From Streptosporangium subroseum (lineage in GTDB: Bacteria; Actinomycetota; Actinomycetes; Streptosporangiales; Streptosporangiaceae): a stretch of 34,691 bases of DNA. A program made the translations under genes and the position numbers. This document shows positions 15,243 to 23,889 of the stretch, in pieces (within the stretch, counting starts at the first letter, position 1; each line of letters begins with the position of its first letter). Under the pieces are notes generated by a model. It did no database searches, was not told the origin of the DNA, and saw only the letters and a program-made list of their open reading frames with translations. The stretch covers positions 1-34,691 of the forward strand of contig NZ_FZOD01000086.1 of the NCBI RefSeq assembly GCF_900188345.1, read 5' to 3'.

Positions 15243-17084
15243 TCATTCTTGGGCCGGGCCGCTGGAAAGATGCATAGTGGTCTCTTGACGAGCCCAATTC
15301 AAATGGGCGAACTCCATTGCCGCGTTGACGGCCGCCGTGTAGGTCCAGGCTGTCCGCTGCTCTGCGCCCCATCCATGCCAGGTGCCGCCGCTAGGGGAGG
15401 GAACATGAACGAGGACGAGCACCCCGTCGGTGAGCCAGCCCGTGGTGAGATCGCGAAACAGCTCATACCGTCCGACCTCACTCATGAACGTGCCGAATGT
15501 CCGGTGCAGCGCCCGTTTGTCGCCGGGGCCGCAGATGAGAACAACCCTCTGGTGAGGAAGATCTTGGGCGAGCATCTTGAGCTCCCACGCGAAGCTGGAG
15601 TTGATTTGCTGCGGGGTGGCCGACACCACGACGGCTCCGGCGTTCACTGCCCAGCTGCGCACCTGCCTGTCCCATGTGTCGTGGGGCAGCCGAGCTCGGG
15701 ACGCGCCGAGCTGAGGGGCCAGTACAGAGAACAGCCCGCGGAGATTCGTGTCGGGCGGCCCGACAGCGATAATCGGCCCATACCGCCTCAGCTCCCTGGT
15801 GAAAATCTCCTCGAACCGCGTCCTCTGCATGAAGCTCAATGGTCCAAAGATCTTCTGCCACAGGCTCCGGCGGTTGAACCTGCTGGCGGGGATTTTCTGG
15901 ATGTCGTCCCCGAAATTGCGAAGGTAGAGGAAGTACGGCCGTTCGTCACGCCTCATGGCCTCCCGAGCACCCCGAGCACGCAAGCGTATGGCCCCCCGAT
16001 CGATGAAACCGCCGACCGTGATGCCCGCGATGAGTACGAACCCGAAAACATAACCGAAGGAGTCCCCCGAGTCGATCAATCCGATGAGAAACCAACCGAC
16101 GAGGACGAGCGCTGGGATCGCGACGGCGAATATCCCAAGGATTAGTACGAGCAGTAGCCAGAGGAGGTCCTTGAACTTTGGACGGTATATCGTTCTTTGG
16201 GCTCTTTTCAGATACCGGTGCTGGCGTGTGCGCAGTAGGAGGAGGCCCATCGGCAGCGTGAGCACGGCGAGGATAACGCCGACCCAAACTGATGCCCCGT
16301 GAACGATCTGATTGATCACACTCACTCCACACAGGGCCCCGTAGATGGAGAGAAGCCAGCCCCACCAGCGACGGCGCCTCGTCCGGCGCATCTCACGGGA
16401 GATCTCGTCGACCGGGTGGATCCGCCCAGCGGGAAGGTCAAAGCGTTCCAGGGTTATATGGGTGTGCAGGCGCTTAACGACGACCACCAGCAACCAGAAA
16501 AGGATCAGACCGCTGAAAATTCCGACGAACGGGGGAAAGAGGTTCCACAAATTAGAATCCCGTGGGGCGTCTGGCAACGCGCTCGCTAACCTCCGAGCCA
16601 CGGGAGCCGACAGAGAAGCGCACTCCACGCTCGCCAGCGGACCGCAGTAGATACGGATCTTGATGAAGAGGTCGCCTTGAGCCCAGACACGTACCGATGG
16701 ATCATCGACCGATCGAGGAAGGACGAAGTCGGCATTCCCTCTTAGAACGCTCAGCGTCTTCACCTCGTCGGGCGTCTGACTCCTTCGGAGCTCTACCTGA
16801 GTGAAGAGCATGCGGATCTGCTGCGGACTGCAGTCATACCATGTCAAATCAAGCCCGACATGGTCCTTTCGGTTCCAGGAGCGCGTATGGCCCTCGCAGC
16901 CATCGGTGCCCGGTACATCTATGTGGCTGGGGAGAAGCTGTCCATTCGACGACCACAAGCCATCAATAACGCCATTGGGGGTGAATTTTCGAAAAATGCT
17001 CTCGGCGTTCGGATTTTCTGCCAAGGCTGGACTTGATACGGCAAGGATGACCGTAAAGAGAATAAAAATTATCTTAATGCGCAT
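15243..17084 (-). CDS. Membrane protein with signal peptide and nucleotide-binding-like C-terminal domain
   Basis: The chosen ATG at 17084 has GGGAG five bases upstream, giving 613 residues. It opens with a signal-like sequence (KIIFILFTVILAVSSPALA). An extracytoplasmic part of about 170 residues with several Cys follows, then a TM segment near 190-210, two near 260-300 and two near 320-375. A cytoplasmic domain begins at RPYFLYLRNFGDD and continues with RFEEIFTRELRRYGPIIAVG, VVVSATPQQINSSFAWEL and VVLICGPGDK. This arrangement is a known actinobacterial family without a firm function; the domain has a TIR/SLOG-like alternation of strands and helices. A sensor linked to the cell surface is an inference. 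Confidence 0.65.
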   Translation of the reverse strand: MRIKIIFILFTVILAVSSPALAENPNAESIFRKFTPNGVIDGLWSSNGQLLPSHIDVPGTDGCEGHTRSWNRKDHVGLDLTWYDCSPQQIRMLFTQVELRRSQTPDEVKTLSVLRGNADFVLPRSVDDPSVRVWAQGDLFIKIRIYCGPLASVECASLSAPVARRLASALPDAPRDSNLWNLFPPFVGIFSGLILFWLLVVVVKRLHTHITLERFDLPAGRIHPVDEISREMRRTRRRRWWGWLLSIYGALCGVSVINQIVHGASVWVGVILAVLTLPMGLLLLRTRQHRYLKRAQRTIYRPKFKDLLWLLLVLILGIFAVAIPALVLVGWFLIGLIDSGDSFGYVFGFVLIAGITVGGFIDRGAIRLRARGAREAMRRDERPYFLYLRNFGDDIQKIPASRFNRRSLWQKIFGPLSFMQRTRFEEIFTRELRRYGPIIAVGPPDTNLRGLFSVLAPQLGASRARLPHDTWDRQVRSWAVNAGAVVVSATPQQINSSFAWELKMLAQDLPHQRVVLICGPGDKRALHRTFGTFMSEVGRYELFRDLTTGWLTDGVLVLVHVPSPSGGTWHGWGAEQRTAWTYTAAVNAAMEFAHLNWARQETTMHLSSGPAQE

Positions 17085-17254
17085 TTCGGCTCCCGTGCCC
17101 GCTTTTAACAGTTTAAGGTCTGACCAGGCTGGATATCGCATTAAATATGCGATTAAATACTCCCTTTGGCTGAGTTTAAATCGATAGTATTGCGCATCTA
17201 AGGTGGGCGCATTCCAAATCGCGTTAATTGGATCGAATTGGATGATGGATCATG

Positions 17255-17788
17255 ATGCAGGAGGAACCCACCTGGCAGCCGCTCAGCATGCTGGTCACGC
17301 TGCCCGTGCACGTGAAGGAAGGCGGGACCGTTGCCCGCGAGCACCGGGCCACGCTGGAGAAGGGCCGCTCTGCGCCTCATGCCCTCAATGGCGCCACCCT
17401 CGCCTGGGTGAAGCGGGTCTTCACCTAGAGCGCCGAAGACAACGCGTTGTTTGCCGAGCAGGGCCAGCGCTGGGCGGCGGAAGACCTCACCCCGGCCCAG
17501 CGCAACCAGGTCGAGCGCTACGCCGCCCTGGTCGCCGAACTGCAGGCCGAGACCACCGCGACCCTCGCCCTGGCCGACGAGCTCGCCCCCGGAACCATCG
17601 AGACGGCGCTGGCCACGAGCGATCTGGAGCTCGGCATTGAGACCCTGCTGTACGGCGGCAGCTGTAGCTCTCCCGCCCCTTGGCGGTCACGGGCAGGTGG
17701 GTCAGAACCGAAGCGCTGGATTTCAGCCCTGGTTGAGTTGCGCCGTGGCGATGAACTCCCCGTCTACTCGCCCAGTGAGGCCGGGTAG
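17255..17788 (+). pseudogene. Hypothetical gene interrupted by an amber codon
   Basis: From ATG 17255 the frame reads MLVTLPVHVKEGGTVAREHR, then ATLAWVKRVFT, then TAG at 17426-17428. It goes on in the same frame with EDNALFAEQGQRWAAEDLTP, RYAALVAEL and SDLELGIETLL to the end near 17788. The two halves read as one protein of about 175 residues. A single base change would explain the stop. The last 45 residues look unrelated, which suggests further decay. The family is an unnamed actinobacterial one. The alternative is a real gene starting at TTG 17447. Confidence 0.55.
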
Positions 17789-17940
17789 AAACTCCCGCCG
17801 AGCTGCTCGCGGAATGCGAGTCACTGCGGTCCAGCGTGACTTTGGCCCCTCAGGGTTGGATCTCTCCTGCCAGGCAACTCTCACGGTTGCGTAAGCCTTG
17901 TCCTCTTACGAAACGGTGAGCGAGCATTCAGCGTAGAAGC

Positions 17941-19374
17941 ATGGATCTCCTCGGTACGTCCCAGATCGCTCAGCTTCTCGGCGTCTCCTACCTTCGTGTC
18001 TGGCTGTACCGCAAGCGTCCCGCCTTCCCTTCACCCGCTCGCAGGGAAGGCCGCCGCGAGTACTTCGAGCCCGACGCCATCTGGCGATGGGCTGCCGGTG
18101 AAGGTCGTCGGCTTGCTGCGCGCGCTCCCACGCTGTATCGGCCCGTCGACGCTGGCTATCCCGCGGGCTACAAGCAGGCCGAGGTCATCGACGGCTACGT
18201 ATTGCTGTGGTGGGACACCGCCCTGGGCAGCGTCTGTGTGGCTTATCCCGTCGGCGATAGCGTCGACCCGGATCTCCAGCACCTGGCCCAAGCCGTGCCG
18301 CGTGCCGATATCGCCGTGCTCGTGCTGGACACCTGGGACGCGGCCGGGCCCGAGTTGGCGGCCGTCGACCGCATCGCCCCCGACCGACGCTATGGCCTCG
18401 ACTGGCCCGAGCTGGCGCGTGCGATCGGCGGGCCCGCCCCGTGGTGGCCCCCGGCTCTGCGCAGCCCCGCCGATATGCTCCGCTGGCGTCCCGGGATAGA
18501 GCCCACCCTCATCAAGCCGATCCCCGGCACCGACGTCATGCCGCTGCTGGCGCTGGCCCATGATGAGCCGGCCGACTCCAGCATCGCTCTGGCCATGCAC
18601 CACATGGTCGGCCGCATTCAGGCCCAAGCCGACGAGAGCGCCCGCTCTGCCCTCACCATGCTGGAGGAGCACACCTGGCCCGAGCACCGCGCCGCCATCA
18701 CTCTGGCGGCCAAACCGCAGATTCCCACTCACCCTGACCACGACGTCCCCGAGACGATCTTGCGTGACGGGTGGAATCGGATTCTGGCCCGTACCGACAC
18801 CCTGGCTGAGGATGGTGTGCGCATCGCCGATGAATGGGATGGCGGTGAGTACTTCCCGTTCTCCGCCTTCACCGAGGTCACGCCTCGGGCCGGCACCGCG
18901 GCGGGGGAATGGGCAGCCACCCTCACCCCCAGCTCGCGAACGGCCGCCCATGCCGCCGTCGGCCGTAGCAGTATCCAGCACACCCACCAAGACCCCGCGA
19001 CCGGCCTGCCCGCCATCACCGACGAGAAGGGCGTCCTTTACGCTGCGGTCCCGCAGCGACTGCCGGCCACCGCACCCCTCGCCCAGGTCATCCTGCAGGA
19101 TGCCACCGTGTGGATCCGCACCGCAGACGGCCGGCTCTACCTCGCCCCCCGATACCCCGGGAACGGCATCAACTGGGGATATCGAGGCAGCGGACCCCAC
19201 GCGCTGGCCGGCCTGCTCAACCTGCTGCTGGACGACATTAACGCTGCCGCCCCTAGCACTCTTGACACTCACATCCTGCCCGGGCTGCTGGGCCTGGCCA
19301 TGACCAAGTGGCCATCGGGCACCGTGCTGTCCCGTGATGACCTGATCGCCGCCCGCGACCACATCAACGATTGA
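17941..19374 (+). CDS. HTH protein with C-terminal DUF6166-like segment
   Basis: A 477-residue protein from ATG 17941; the ribosome site is weak. Residues 1-50 are a MerR/excisionase-like helix-turn-helix (SQIAQLLGVSYLRVWLYRKR and FEPDAIWRWAAGEG). A long middle part is unrecognised, with strands such as DGYVLLWWDTALGSVCVAYP. The C-terminal 110 residues contain QVILQDATVWIRTADGRLYL, then NWGYRGSGPHALAGLLNLLL, the glycine turn and helix of DUF6166. That motif is also present in the gene at 8919. A DNA-binding regulator or adaptor is likely. It follows a pseudogene and stands alone. Confidence 0.65.
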   Translation: MDLLGTSQIAQLLGVSYLRVWLYRKRPAFPSPARREGRREYFEPDAIWRWAAGEGRRLAARAPTLYRPVDAGYPAGYKQAEVIDGYVLLWWDTALGSVCVAYPVGDSVDPDLQHLAQAVPRADIAVLVLDTWDAAGPELAAVDRIAPDRRYGLDWPELARAIGGPAPWWPPALRSPADMLRWRPGIEPTLIKPIPGTDVMPLLALAHDEPADSSIALAMHHMVGRIQAQADESARSALTMLEEHTWPEHRAAITLAAKPQIPTHPDHDVPETILRDGWNRILARTDTLAEDGVRIADEWDGGEYFPFSAFTEVTPRAGTAAGEWAATLTPSSRTAAHAAVGRSSIQHTHQDPATGLPAITDEKGVLYAAVPQRLPATAPLAQVILQDATVWIRTADGRLYLAPRYPGNGINWGYRGSGPHALAGLLNLLLDDINAAAPSTLDTHILPGLLGLAMTKWPSGTVLSRDDLIAARDHIND

Positions 19375-19667
19375 ATCTACGACGCGAAACCCCGGGCCGA
19401 CTGGTTGGCGCCGCGGGAGGGCGGCCCGGCCGACCCGGGTCCCTGCCTTTTGGACGCGCTCCGGTGCGGCGCCCAGCCAGAACTCATGAAAATCGATCCT
19501 GCCATGCAGCCCTCAACCTCGAAACTGAGCCCCTGGCCCGGAAAAGAGGTCGAGCGCTCCTCCTCGCGAATCCAGCAGATCGCCACGGCGGCCGTATCAC
19601 CGACCACGCAGGAGACGACGCTCGCCGTTGGTGTGAATCGCCCCGATGGATGGCATCCGTCGTTCTT

Positions 19668-20825
19668 TCAGGCTGTGCGGGCGACGATCAAACGGTTGGT
19701 GAGCTCTACCGTGGCCAGGTACCACCAGAAGATCCAGTCCAAGAACGCAGCGTCGTAGTCACCGTGCTGGCCGGTTCTGCGGTGGCGTAGGTCGTACCGG
19801 TTGGCGATCTCGAACAGTGCTCCTTCGTCTGGTTTGCCGATGTCGTCGCGAATGAGCTGGCGGCGCTCTTCGAGGACGCCGGCCAATGTGACAATCGCTG
19901 AACGCTTGCTCTCGGACGAGGCGGAGCGACTGCGAAAGAGGACGATCGCGTGCTCAACCCGTTCCTTGACGCCGGGTGTTGAGAGGTGCAGAACCTGATG
20001 GACCAGATGGCTACGTGCATCATCGGTGACCGCCACCAAGCGCCCGAAATCCTTGCCCTCGGCGGCCAGTTCGTACTCGATGCCAGCGGAGCTCAGCATC
20101 TGGTTAATCTTCCAGCGATACAAGGTCCGGCCTGGCACGGCGTGAAACTCGATGTAGTGCCAGCCGCACATGCTGAATGAATGGAACCAACGTCGGCGGG
20201 GGCGACTAACCATGTCGTGGAACACCTCCACGAGTCCGTAAAAGTCATCCTCGTCCCATTTTGCGGGAGTTAGCGGCCACAGCCCGGCGATGCCAAGGCG
20301 ACGATCGATAACCTCTGCAGGATCCAGCAGGTCCTCATCGCCATCGACGCACCTCTCACCGAACGCCTCCACCAGGTAGCCGTTGCCCTCGAACTCGGTG
20401 ATGATCCGGACGAACTCTTGGTGCACATCTGCGGGCTTGCCTGGCATACGAGCAAAGCTCTCGCTTCGACGTTGCGGCCAGTACGGCCGCGGGGCCGCCA
20501 CATGCCGCAGTTCATTAGCGCGGCTGAGCAGCTCGGTGAACCATTCACGCTGAGGATTGCCGTCACCTGTTCCCCACGTAGGCGTTGTGCGGGACGGCGC
20601 CGCTGATGCCCACGGATCTACCTGCTGGCTCTTCTTCAGATTCGCGACGTCCTCGAAGTCAGCCATCGCTGTTGTCCCTGACAGCGCCTCCGTCAACAAC
20701 CAGGTAACTCGGTCGCTCCACTGGCCGCCGCTGGAGCGCGCGATACGCTCACCCTCGGTGATGAACAGCGTTGTCGGCCAGAGCAGTTCGTAGGCATCCA
20801 CGTCCACCCTCACGGCGTTCATCAT
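19668..20825 (-). CDS. Hypothetical protein with HEPN-like C-terminal region
   Basis: About 385 residues if the ATG at 20825 is used; a GTG at 20801 preceded by GAGGGTGGAC is equally likely and a GTG at 20858 is possible. The middle has Trp-rich segments (FHSFSMCGWHYIEFHAVPGR). The C-terminal 90 residues read KRSAIVTLAGVLEERRQLI, then EGALFEIANRYDLRHR, QHGDYDAAFLDWIFWWYLAT and VELTNRLI. That end belongs to a widespread unnamed family. Helices plus an R-x4-H (RYDLRH) motif recall HEPN ribonucleases of abortive-infection systems. The HEPN link is by motif only and must be treated as tentative. It is a lone minus-strand gene. Confidence 0.6.
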   Translation of the reverse strand: MMNAVRVDVDAYELLWPTTLFITEGERIARSSGGQWSDRVTWLLTEALSGTTAMADFEDVANLKKSQQVDPWASAAPSRTTPTWGTGDGNPQREWFTELLSRANELRHVAAPRPYWPQRRSESFARMPGKPADVHQEFVRIITEFEGNGYLVEAFGERCVDGDEDLLDPAEVIDRRLGIAGLWPLTPAKWDEDDFYGLVEVFHDMVSRPRRRWFHSFSMCGWHYIEFHAVPGRTLYRWKINQMLSSAGIEYELAAEGKDFGRLVAVTDDARSHLVHQVLHLSTPGVKERVEHAIVLFRSRSASSESKRSAIVTLAGVLEERRQLIRDDIGKPDEGALFEIANRYDLRHRRTGQHGDYDAAFLDWIFWWYLATVELTNRLIVARTA

Positions 20826-20950
20826 GGCGCGCCAATGTGGCGAACCTGATGCGATCACCCTTTTGGTGTAGCTGATCGCAACCTTTCTTACCGACAGGCA
20901 TAGTTGTGGGCTTTGTGTGTCTCGTACAGGAAGACGCCGAGGGTCGCGGC

Positions 20951-21080
20951 GAAGCGGATGGTGGCTGCGTCGTTGACTTGTTCCTGCTCCAGCTAGGCGA
21001 CGAGCTCTGGCTTTCAGGCAAAGAGCCGTGGCCGTTGAAGAGCGGGGAGATCTGGCTCGTGCGCTGCAGCCAGTAAGTTC
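20951..21080 (-). pseudogene. Decayed second copy of the HTH/excisionase gene
   Basis: The minus strand reads LQRTSQISPLFNGHG, then after a frame change RLFA-stop-KPELVA-stop-LEQEQVNDAAT. This matches the intact gene at 14738-14950 (RHMCKIEPLFNSHGRLFAWK, WLDQEQAND). Both stops fall where the intact copy has Trp (TGG to TGA and TGG to TAG). A frameshift and two nonsense changes make it dead. Confidence 0.7.
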
Positions 21081-21454
21081 TTCAGTTCCCTGAGCGTGCC
21101 GCCGTTCTGCAGAAAGCGCTGAATGGCTTCCCCTGCACCATCGCCGACCTTCACACGCGCCGCTGGATCTTAGACGGCTCGGTCTGCTTCGCCGCCGCGC
21201 CAGAGAAGCAGATCGCCGCGCGATCTGGGCGCCGGCATCAGCGTCGTAGGTGGCACGCAGGTCGGCTTCATCCCGGTCGGCCAGGTGTTCGCGGCGGATG
21301 CCGAGCTCTTTGAGTAGTGGGCTGACCTGGCGAATGTCACGTTTTGCGGTCCTTGCGCCTCTACCCGCCGACGTTCAGCAGGATCGGCTGAGAGGAAACA
21401 GCGTGGTGATCCAGGTGCTGAGGACCCTACGAGGCGTGATCATGGAGGCGGGTG
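21081..21454. other. Region of gene debris before the sigma gene
   Basis: No intact gene is supported. A minus-strand stretch at about 21230-21340 reads RQVSPLLKELGIRREHLADR then DEADLRATYDADAGAQI, which looks protein-like but lacks a start and runs into Arg-rich frames. It is probably a remnant. The promoter for the sigma gene must lie near the right end. Confidence 0.3.
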
Positions 21455-22024
21455 GTGACTGACGGTCGGCTAACCGCGGTTGCGCCCCTGCCGATTCGCG
21501 GGCCCGTCTTCTCCGCAGGCGAGCCGGGACTGATAGTGGAGAGCGTGGATTTCGCGGACTTCTATCGAGAAGAGCGATCGGCGCTGGTGGGGTTCGTCAT
21601 ATCCCATGGAGCAAGCCCTCCGGAAGCGAGTGACGCGGTCCAAGTCGCGTTCGCCGCGGTGCTTCCACCCCGGTGGGAGACCATTCGCGATCCTCGGGCT
21701 TATCTGCGGGTGGCCGCGCTTCGTGCGTACTATCGGTCGGCTCCGTGCGCCGCTGCGGTCGTTGAGGAAGTCCCGGAGCCGGCGGGCTGGTCACCACCGC
21801 TGGATCCGGTGGAGGTCGATGAGGGCGCCCGATGGGTGATCTCGGCGCTAGCCACCTTGCCCTGGAAACAGCGTCAAGTGATGGCCTGGTACATCGACGG
21901 TTACTCCTACGCCGAGATCGCCAAGATGCTCCGGATCCCGGTGCCGGCGGTCCGCAAGAACTTCAGCCGGGCCCGGCAGGCGCTCCAGGACTACTACTTC
22001 GGCCAGCAGAGGGAGGCAGGATGA
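21455..22024 (+). CDS. ECF-type RNA polymerase sigma factor
   Basis: About 189 residues from GTG 21455 (GGAGG 6 bases upstream; an adjacent GTG at 21452 is the alternative). Region 2 spans FADFYREERSALVGFVISHG through a YLRVAALRAYYR helix. Region 4 spans ALATLPWKQRQVMAWYIDGY, then SYAEIAKMLRIPVPAVRKNF, a clear helix-turn-helix. It would direct RNA polymerase to its own regulon, typically including its own operon. Downstream, by an ATGA overlap, sits an unknown protein that could be its partner or anti-sigma factor. There is no zinc-binding anti-sigma gene. The cluster ends with a nuclease. Confidence 0.85.
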   Translation: MTDGRLTAVAPLPIRGPVFSAGEPGLIVESVDFADFYREERSALVGFVISHGASPPEASDAVQVAFAAVLPPRWETIRDPRAYLRVAALRAYYRSAPCAAAVVEEVPEPAGWSPPLDPVEVDEGARWVISALATLPWKQRQVMAWYIDGYSYAEIAKMLRIPVPAVRKNFSRARQALQDYYFGQQREAG

Positions 22025-22641
22025 CAAGCCGAAGCGCTGACTTCCACTTCGCCGACGATGAGTTCGAGGCGCTGCTGCGCCAGGCACGCGCGAGGCAGGT
22101 CGCCGACCTCGACGCCGGCTGGGACTTCGATGCCGGCCTGGCCGACGTCTATGCCCGCGCCGGGCACACTCCGCCCCCGCCCACGCCCGGCGCATCGAGC
22201 CAGCCCAGCGCCTCCGAGCCGGCTGGGCAACAGGATGCTGAACGCGACGCGGTCGAGGACGTTTGCTCTCACATCGAGATGATCGATGCCCTGCTCGCGG
22301 CGGTAAGCAAGATCGGTGAGGGGCCTGTCCTGCACGGCAGCTACCTGACGATGGCCCGCCAGTATCTGATGCAGCTGCGCCTGGGTCTGGCCGGCCGTCG
22401 ACTCACCGCCGCGCAGGCGTTCGGGCTGCTCAGCACGGTCAAACATGACCTGCGGGAGGCCGACCGTACGCTGCGGCTCCAGCATGGTCTTTCCCTGGAA
22501 CAGGCCCTGCGGGAGCGCATCGGAGAGCTCCGGGAAATCAACACCGATCTCAGCCAGCAGATGGACCTCCTCGACGACAAGGTCATGCGGCTGTTCAACG
22601 ACGCCGACGAGCCCGCCGCCCTCACCCCCACCTCGCACTGA
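22021..22641 (+). CDS. Hypothetical protein coupled to the sigma factor
   Basis: The ATG at 22021 overlaps the sigma stop (ATGA) and has GGGAGG upstream, giving 206 residues. The N-terminal 50 residues include DDEFEALLRQARARQVADLD. A Pro/Ser-rich linker follows, then an all-helical region (GSYLTMARQYLMQLRLGLAG) and a C-terminal coiled-coil-like stretch (LREINTDLSQQMDLLDDKVM). There are no TM segments or zinc motifs. Tight coupling to a sigma factor suggests a regulator of it, perhaps an anti-sigma factor of a new kind; that is inference. Confidence 0.65.
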   Translation: MTSRSADFHFADDEFEALLRQARARQVADLDAGWDFDAGLADVYARAGHTPPPPTPGASSQPSASEPAGQQDAERDAVEDVCSHIEMIDALLAAVSKIGEGPVLHGSYLTMARQYLMQLRLGLAGRRLTAAQAFGLLSTVKHDLREADRTLRLQHGLSLEQALRERIGELREINTDLSQQMDLLDDKVMRLFNDADEPAALTPTSH

Positions 22642-22658
22642 GCAGGAAGGAGCTGTCG

Positions 22659-23813
22659 ATGGGCAAGGCAGAGCGCAACCGGAAACGACGTCAGCGGCAA
22701 AGCGGCCACGGCCACCCATGGACGGAGGTGCCGCCGGGCGCCGTCCGCGGCGGCACCCAGGCCGCGGTGAGTCTGGCCGCCGACATCTTCGAAGAGACCC
22801 AGATGCCGTGCCGGACCGCCTTCCTGGACGATCCCCTGTTCGGCGGTCCCAAAGCCGCGGTTACCGCCATCCAGCCCGACGGCAGTGTCCTCACCGACGG
22901 TGAGATCATCAACCCCGGTCCCGTCGTGCTGTTCGAACCCATCAAGGTCATGATGGTGAAGGACACGCGAACCGGCACGGTTCACGAGGCCCGCACCGAA
23001 GGAGTCATCAGCGGCGGATTTCACCGGGTTCCCCGCGGAATCATGGCCAGCCTGCCCGCCGAGGGCTGGAACCTGTACCGGACCGCCACCGGCCTGATGC
23101 TCTGCGACACCTTCGAGGGCATATGGGCAGAAGGGACACTCGAGTTGGATCCGGCATGGGTGTCGGAGGCCACCAGCCAGGGCTGGGTCACCGTCTTCTT
23201 CGGCCCCCGCCTCGGGGTCCGCATCCCCCCGCACACGAGCGCCCAGAGCTACACGCTGCAGCAGCGAATCGCCGAGTTCCGGCAGGGCCGCAGCGAAGGC
23301 CTGTGCGCTGCGGCCAGCGTCAAATGGCATCCCGTGGCGCCCCAGGAGACCAGAAGCTGGGTGCTGCTGCCGGCGGGGACCTTCGGCCAGCCGCTGCCGG
23401 TGGCCTACATGCCCCAGCTCAACTTCACCCGCCTGGGGGGACCCGAGGCCTTCGGGTTCGTGCGGACCCCGGAACGGCTCGCTGACATTCCGATCGCCGT
23501 CGGCGTGACGGCCGAGGTGACCCCCACCGACGTCGACCTGGTTCAGCCACATCTGGACGACAGCCTGAACTTCGTCGGCGGCTACCGGGCTCCCGGCGGC
23601 GCCACCGATCTTCGGTACGCCGCCTGGCATGCGGCCGCCCACACTCACGGCCAGATCTTGGTCATCACCGGCCACCAGGATTTTCCCGCAGGCCACAAGA
23701 TCCGCCACGACACGCCCGAGGACGTCGACAAGCGAGTTCTCCAGGTGATGGGCGCCTCCTACGCCGCGACCGTCTCGGTCAGCGACACACCGCGCAGAGC
23801 GCCCCTCGCGTAA
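22659..23813 (+). CDS. Hypothetical protein of the sigma-nuclease cluster
   Basis: This 384-residue protein begins at ATG 22659 with AAGGAG upstream, 17 bases after the preceding gene. It has a basic start (KAERNRKRRQRQ), then a strand-rich middle (GPVVLFEPIKVMMVKDTRTG, GWVTVFFGPRLGVRIPP, SWVLLPAGTF). The C-terminal part has HDTPEDVDKRVLQVM. It has no TM segment and no recognised motif. Clear GC-biased codon use and gene spacing make it real. It is not recognised. Confidence 0.65.
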   Translation: MGKAERNRKRRQRQSGHGHPWTEVPPGAVRGGTQAAVSLAADIFEETQMPCRTAFLDDPLFGGPKAAVTAIQPDGSVLTDGEIINPGPVVLFEPIKVMMVKDTRTGTVHEARTEGVISGGFHRVPRGIMASLPAEGWNLYRTATGLMLCDTFEGIWAEGTLELDPAWVSEATSQGWVTVFFGPRLGVRIPPHTSAQSYTLQQRIAEFRQGRSEGLCAAASVKWHPVAPQETRSWVLLPAGTFGQPLPVAYMPQLNFTRLGGPEAFGFVRTPERLADIPIAVGVTAEVTPTDVDLVQPHLDDSLNFVGGYRAPGGATDLRYAAWHAAAHTHGQILVITGHQDFPAGHKIRHDTPEDVDKRVLQVMGASYAATVSVSDTPRRAPLA

Positions 23814-23889
23814 ACGATGACAGAGGCCCGATGAACACCCGCACGCCCGAAGAGCTCCAAGCCCTCCTGCGCTCAGCGAAAGGAATGCC

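Noticed and set aside
15249..16145. Plus-strand frame of 298 codons inside the large membrane-protein gene
   Set aside because: The minus strand has a signal peptide, TM helices and a conserved C-terminal domain, so this is a shadow.
18031..19362. Minus-strand frame of 443 codons opposite the HTH fusion gene
   Set aside because: Gly/Val-rich shadow with no family likeness; the plus strand carries HTH and DUF6166-like motifs.
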